From the NCBI GenBank assembly GCA_014360745.1, contig JACIWY010000034.1, positions 1-15,213 on the forward strand: DNA of 15,213 nt. Direction: 5' to 3'. Every line of letters begins with the position of its first letter. Position 1 is the first letter of the stretch. Origin of the DNA: Chloroflexota bacterium. GTDB lineage: Bacteria; Chloroflexota; Anaerolineae; UBA1429. Below, one piece after another: positions 14,714-15,213 of the stretch. Made by a program: the position numbers and the translations under genes. Under the pieces are notes generated by a model, which ran no database searches, was not told where the DNA came from, and was given only the letters and a program-made list of their open reading frames with translations.

Positions 14714-15213
14714 CTATTCGGGAATTGCCTCACCCAGCTCCAGCTCGCTCACATACTCGCCGCGTTGGGCGTCGTAGCTTTCGCGTATAGCGGTTAGGAT
14801 GCGGGCGCTGTCGACCCCGGCAGCCGGGCAGGGGCTGGACAGGGTGATACGGTCCCAAACTTGAAGCTCCGGCCGAAGGTGCACGAGGATACGATCGGCG
14901 CGCCATCTGAGGCCGGCGAGATCCTGGGCACGATTGCGCACGCGGACGGCGAGAGCTGAGGAGGTGGCGCGGTGTTCGACGATACAGCGGGGGATATCGA
15001 GCCCCTGATGCATAGCATGGGCAAGGTCTGCTGCCCTCGCGGCGGCTCCATCCCCCGACACGGCAACGGTCGTAGGCGCGACGAGTTGGATGCCGTATTC
15101 GGCCTGAAGGATCTCCTGCTGATTGCCGACGCTAACGGCAGCCTCGACATTGGGTAATTCAAAGACATAAAGCTTGGCGCGGGCGTCGCTCGTCCAGCGC
15201 GCGCCCGCGCGAG
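14714..15213 (-). CDS. C-terminal part (165 residues) of an unrecognised protein
   Basis: The minus-strand frame that ends in TAG at 14714-14716 is open to the window edge. An internal GTG at 15061 could be called as start, but reading on upstream gives protein-like sequence ('RAKLYVFELPNVEAA', 'ILQAEYGIQLVAPTTVAV'), so this is a gene cut by the border. Visible features are a mixed alpha/beta character, 'GDGAAARAADLAHAM', 'LQVWDRITLSSP' and 'ARILTAIRESYDAQRGEYV'. There is no signal or membrane segment in the visible part. The segment 'VWDRITL' followed by a beta-rich end is faintly like the end of tail-hub proteins of phage-like particles, but I would not assign it. Codon use looks like that of its neighbours. 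Confidence 0.7.
   Translation of the reverse strand, partial: RAGARWTSDARAKLYVFELPNVEAAVSVGNQQEILQAEYGIQLVAPTTVAVSGDGAAARAADLAHAMHQGLDIPRCIVEHRATSSALAVRVRNRAQDLAGLRWRADRILVHLRPELQVWDRITLSSPCPAAGVDSARILTAIRESYDAQRGEYVSELELGEAIPE

Overview
The window looks like a chromosomal segment from a GC-rich bacterium that exports many proteins, most likely a member of the Chloroflexota. That placement is an inference. It rests on the GC-rich coding, the large secreted beta-rich proteins with FnIII, SdrD-type, beta-helix and WD40-like folds, strong Shine-Dalgarno sites, and a short 'LP-[LFMQ]-[LIV]' segment shared by four secreted proteins. I see no rRNA, tRNA, CRISPR array, transposase or integrase.

Layout. 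Positions 1-8533 carry a minus-strand operon of four genes. Transcription runs right to left from a full-consensus sigma70 promoter (9034-9062) through a leader of about 490 nt. The first gene encodes a 1762-residue secreted scaffold-like protein (3245-8533). Three genes for cupredoxin/multicopper-oxidase-type proteins follow: 1741-3165 (Tat signal), 338-1720 (Sec-type signal) and 1-312 (Sec-type signal, cut by the window edge). Upstream of the operon lie a separate secreted subtilase (9138-10763, minus) and a divergent FnIII-like secreted protein (11108-11902, plus). Next come an aldo/keto reductase (12133-12996, plus), a convergent membrane-anchored seven-bladed propeller protein with its own consensus promoter (13014-14594, minus), and the C-terminal part of an unrecognised minus-strand gene (14714-15213).

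Main point. Neither complete copper protein carries a full set of multicopper-oxidase ligands. The 474-residue protein has the laccase-domain-3 set (HxxHxHG plus HCHx5Hx4M) in its first domain. The 460-residue protein has the laccase-domain-1 set (HPHG plus HNHxxxQ) in its second domain. Together they would supply one T1 copper and one trinuclear cluster. I therefore propose a multicopper oxidase split over adjacent genes and assembled between subunits outside the membrane, with the giant protein as a possible scaffold or surface partner. The third gene may add two more domains, giving a ceruloplasmin/MnxG-like six-domain set. Metal oxidation such as Mn(II) is a hypothesis only.

Other signals of note are two in-frame copies of a palindromic 24-bp element inside the subtilase gene, three long perfect hairpins between genes that lack a T-tract, and a 15-bp tandem repeat in the propeller gene.
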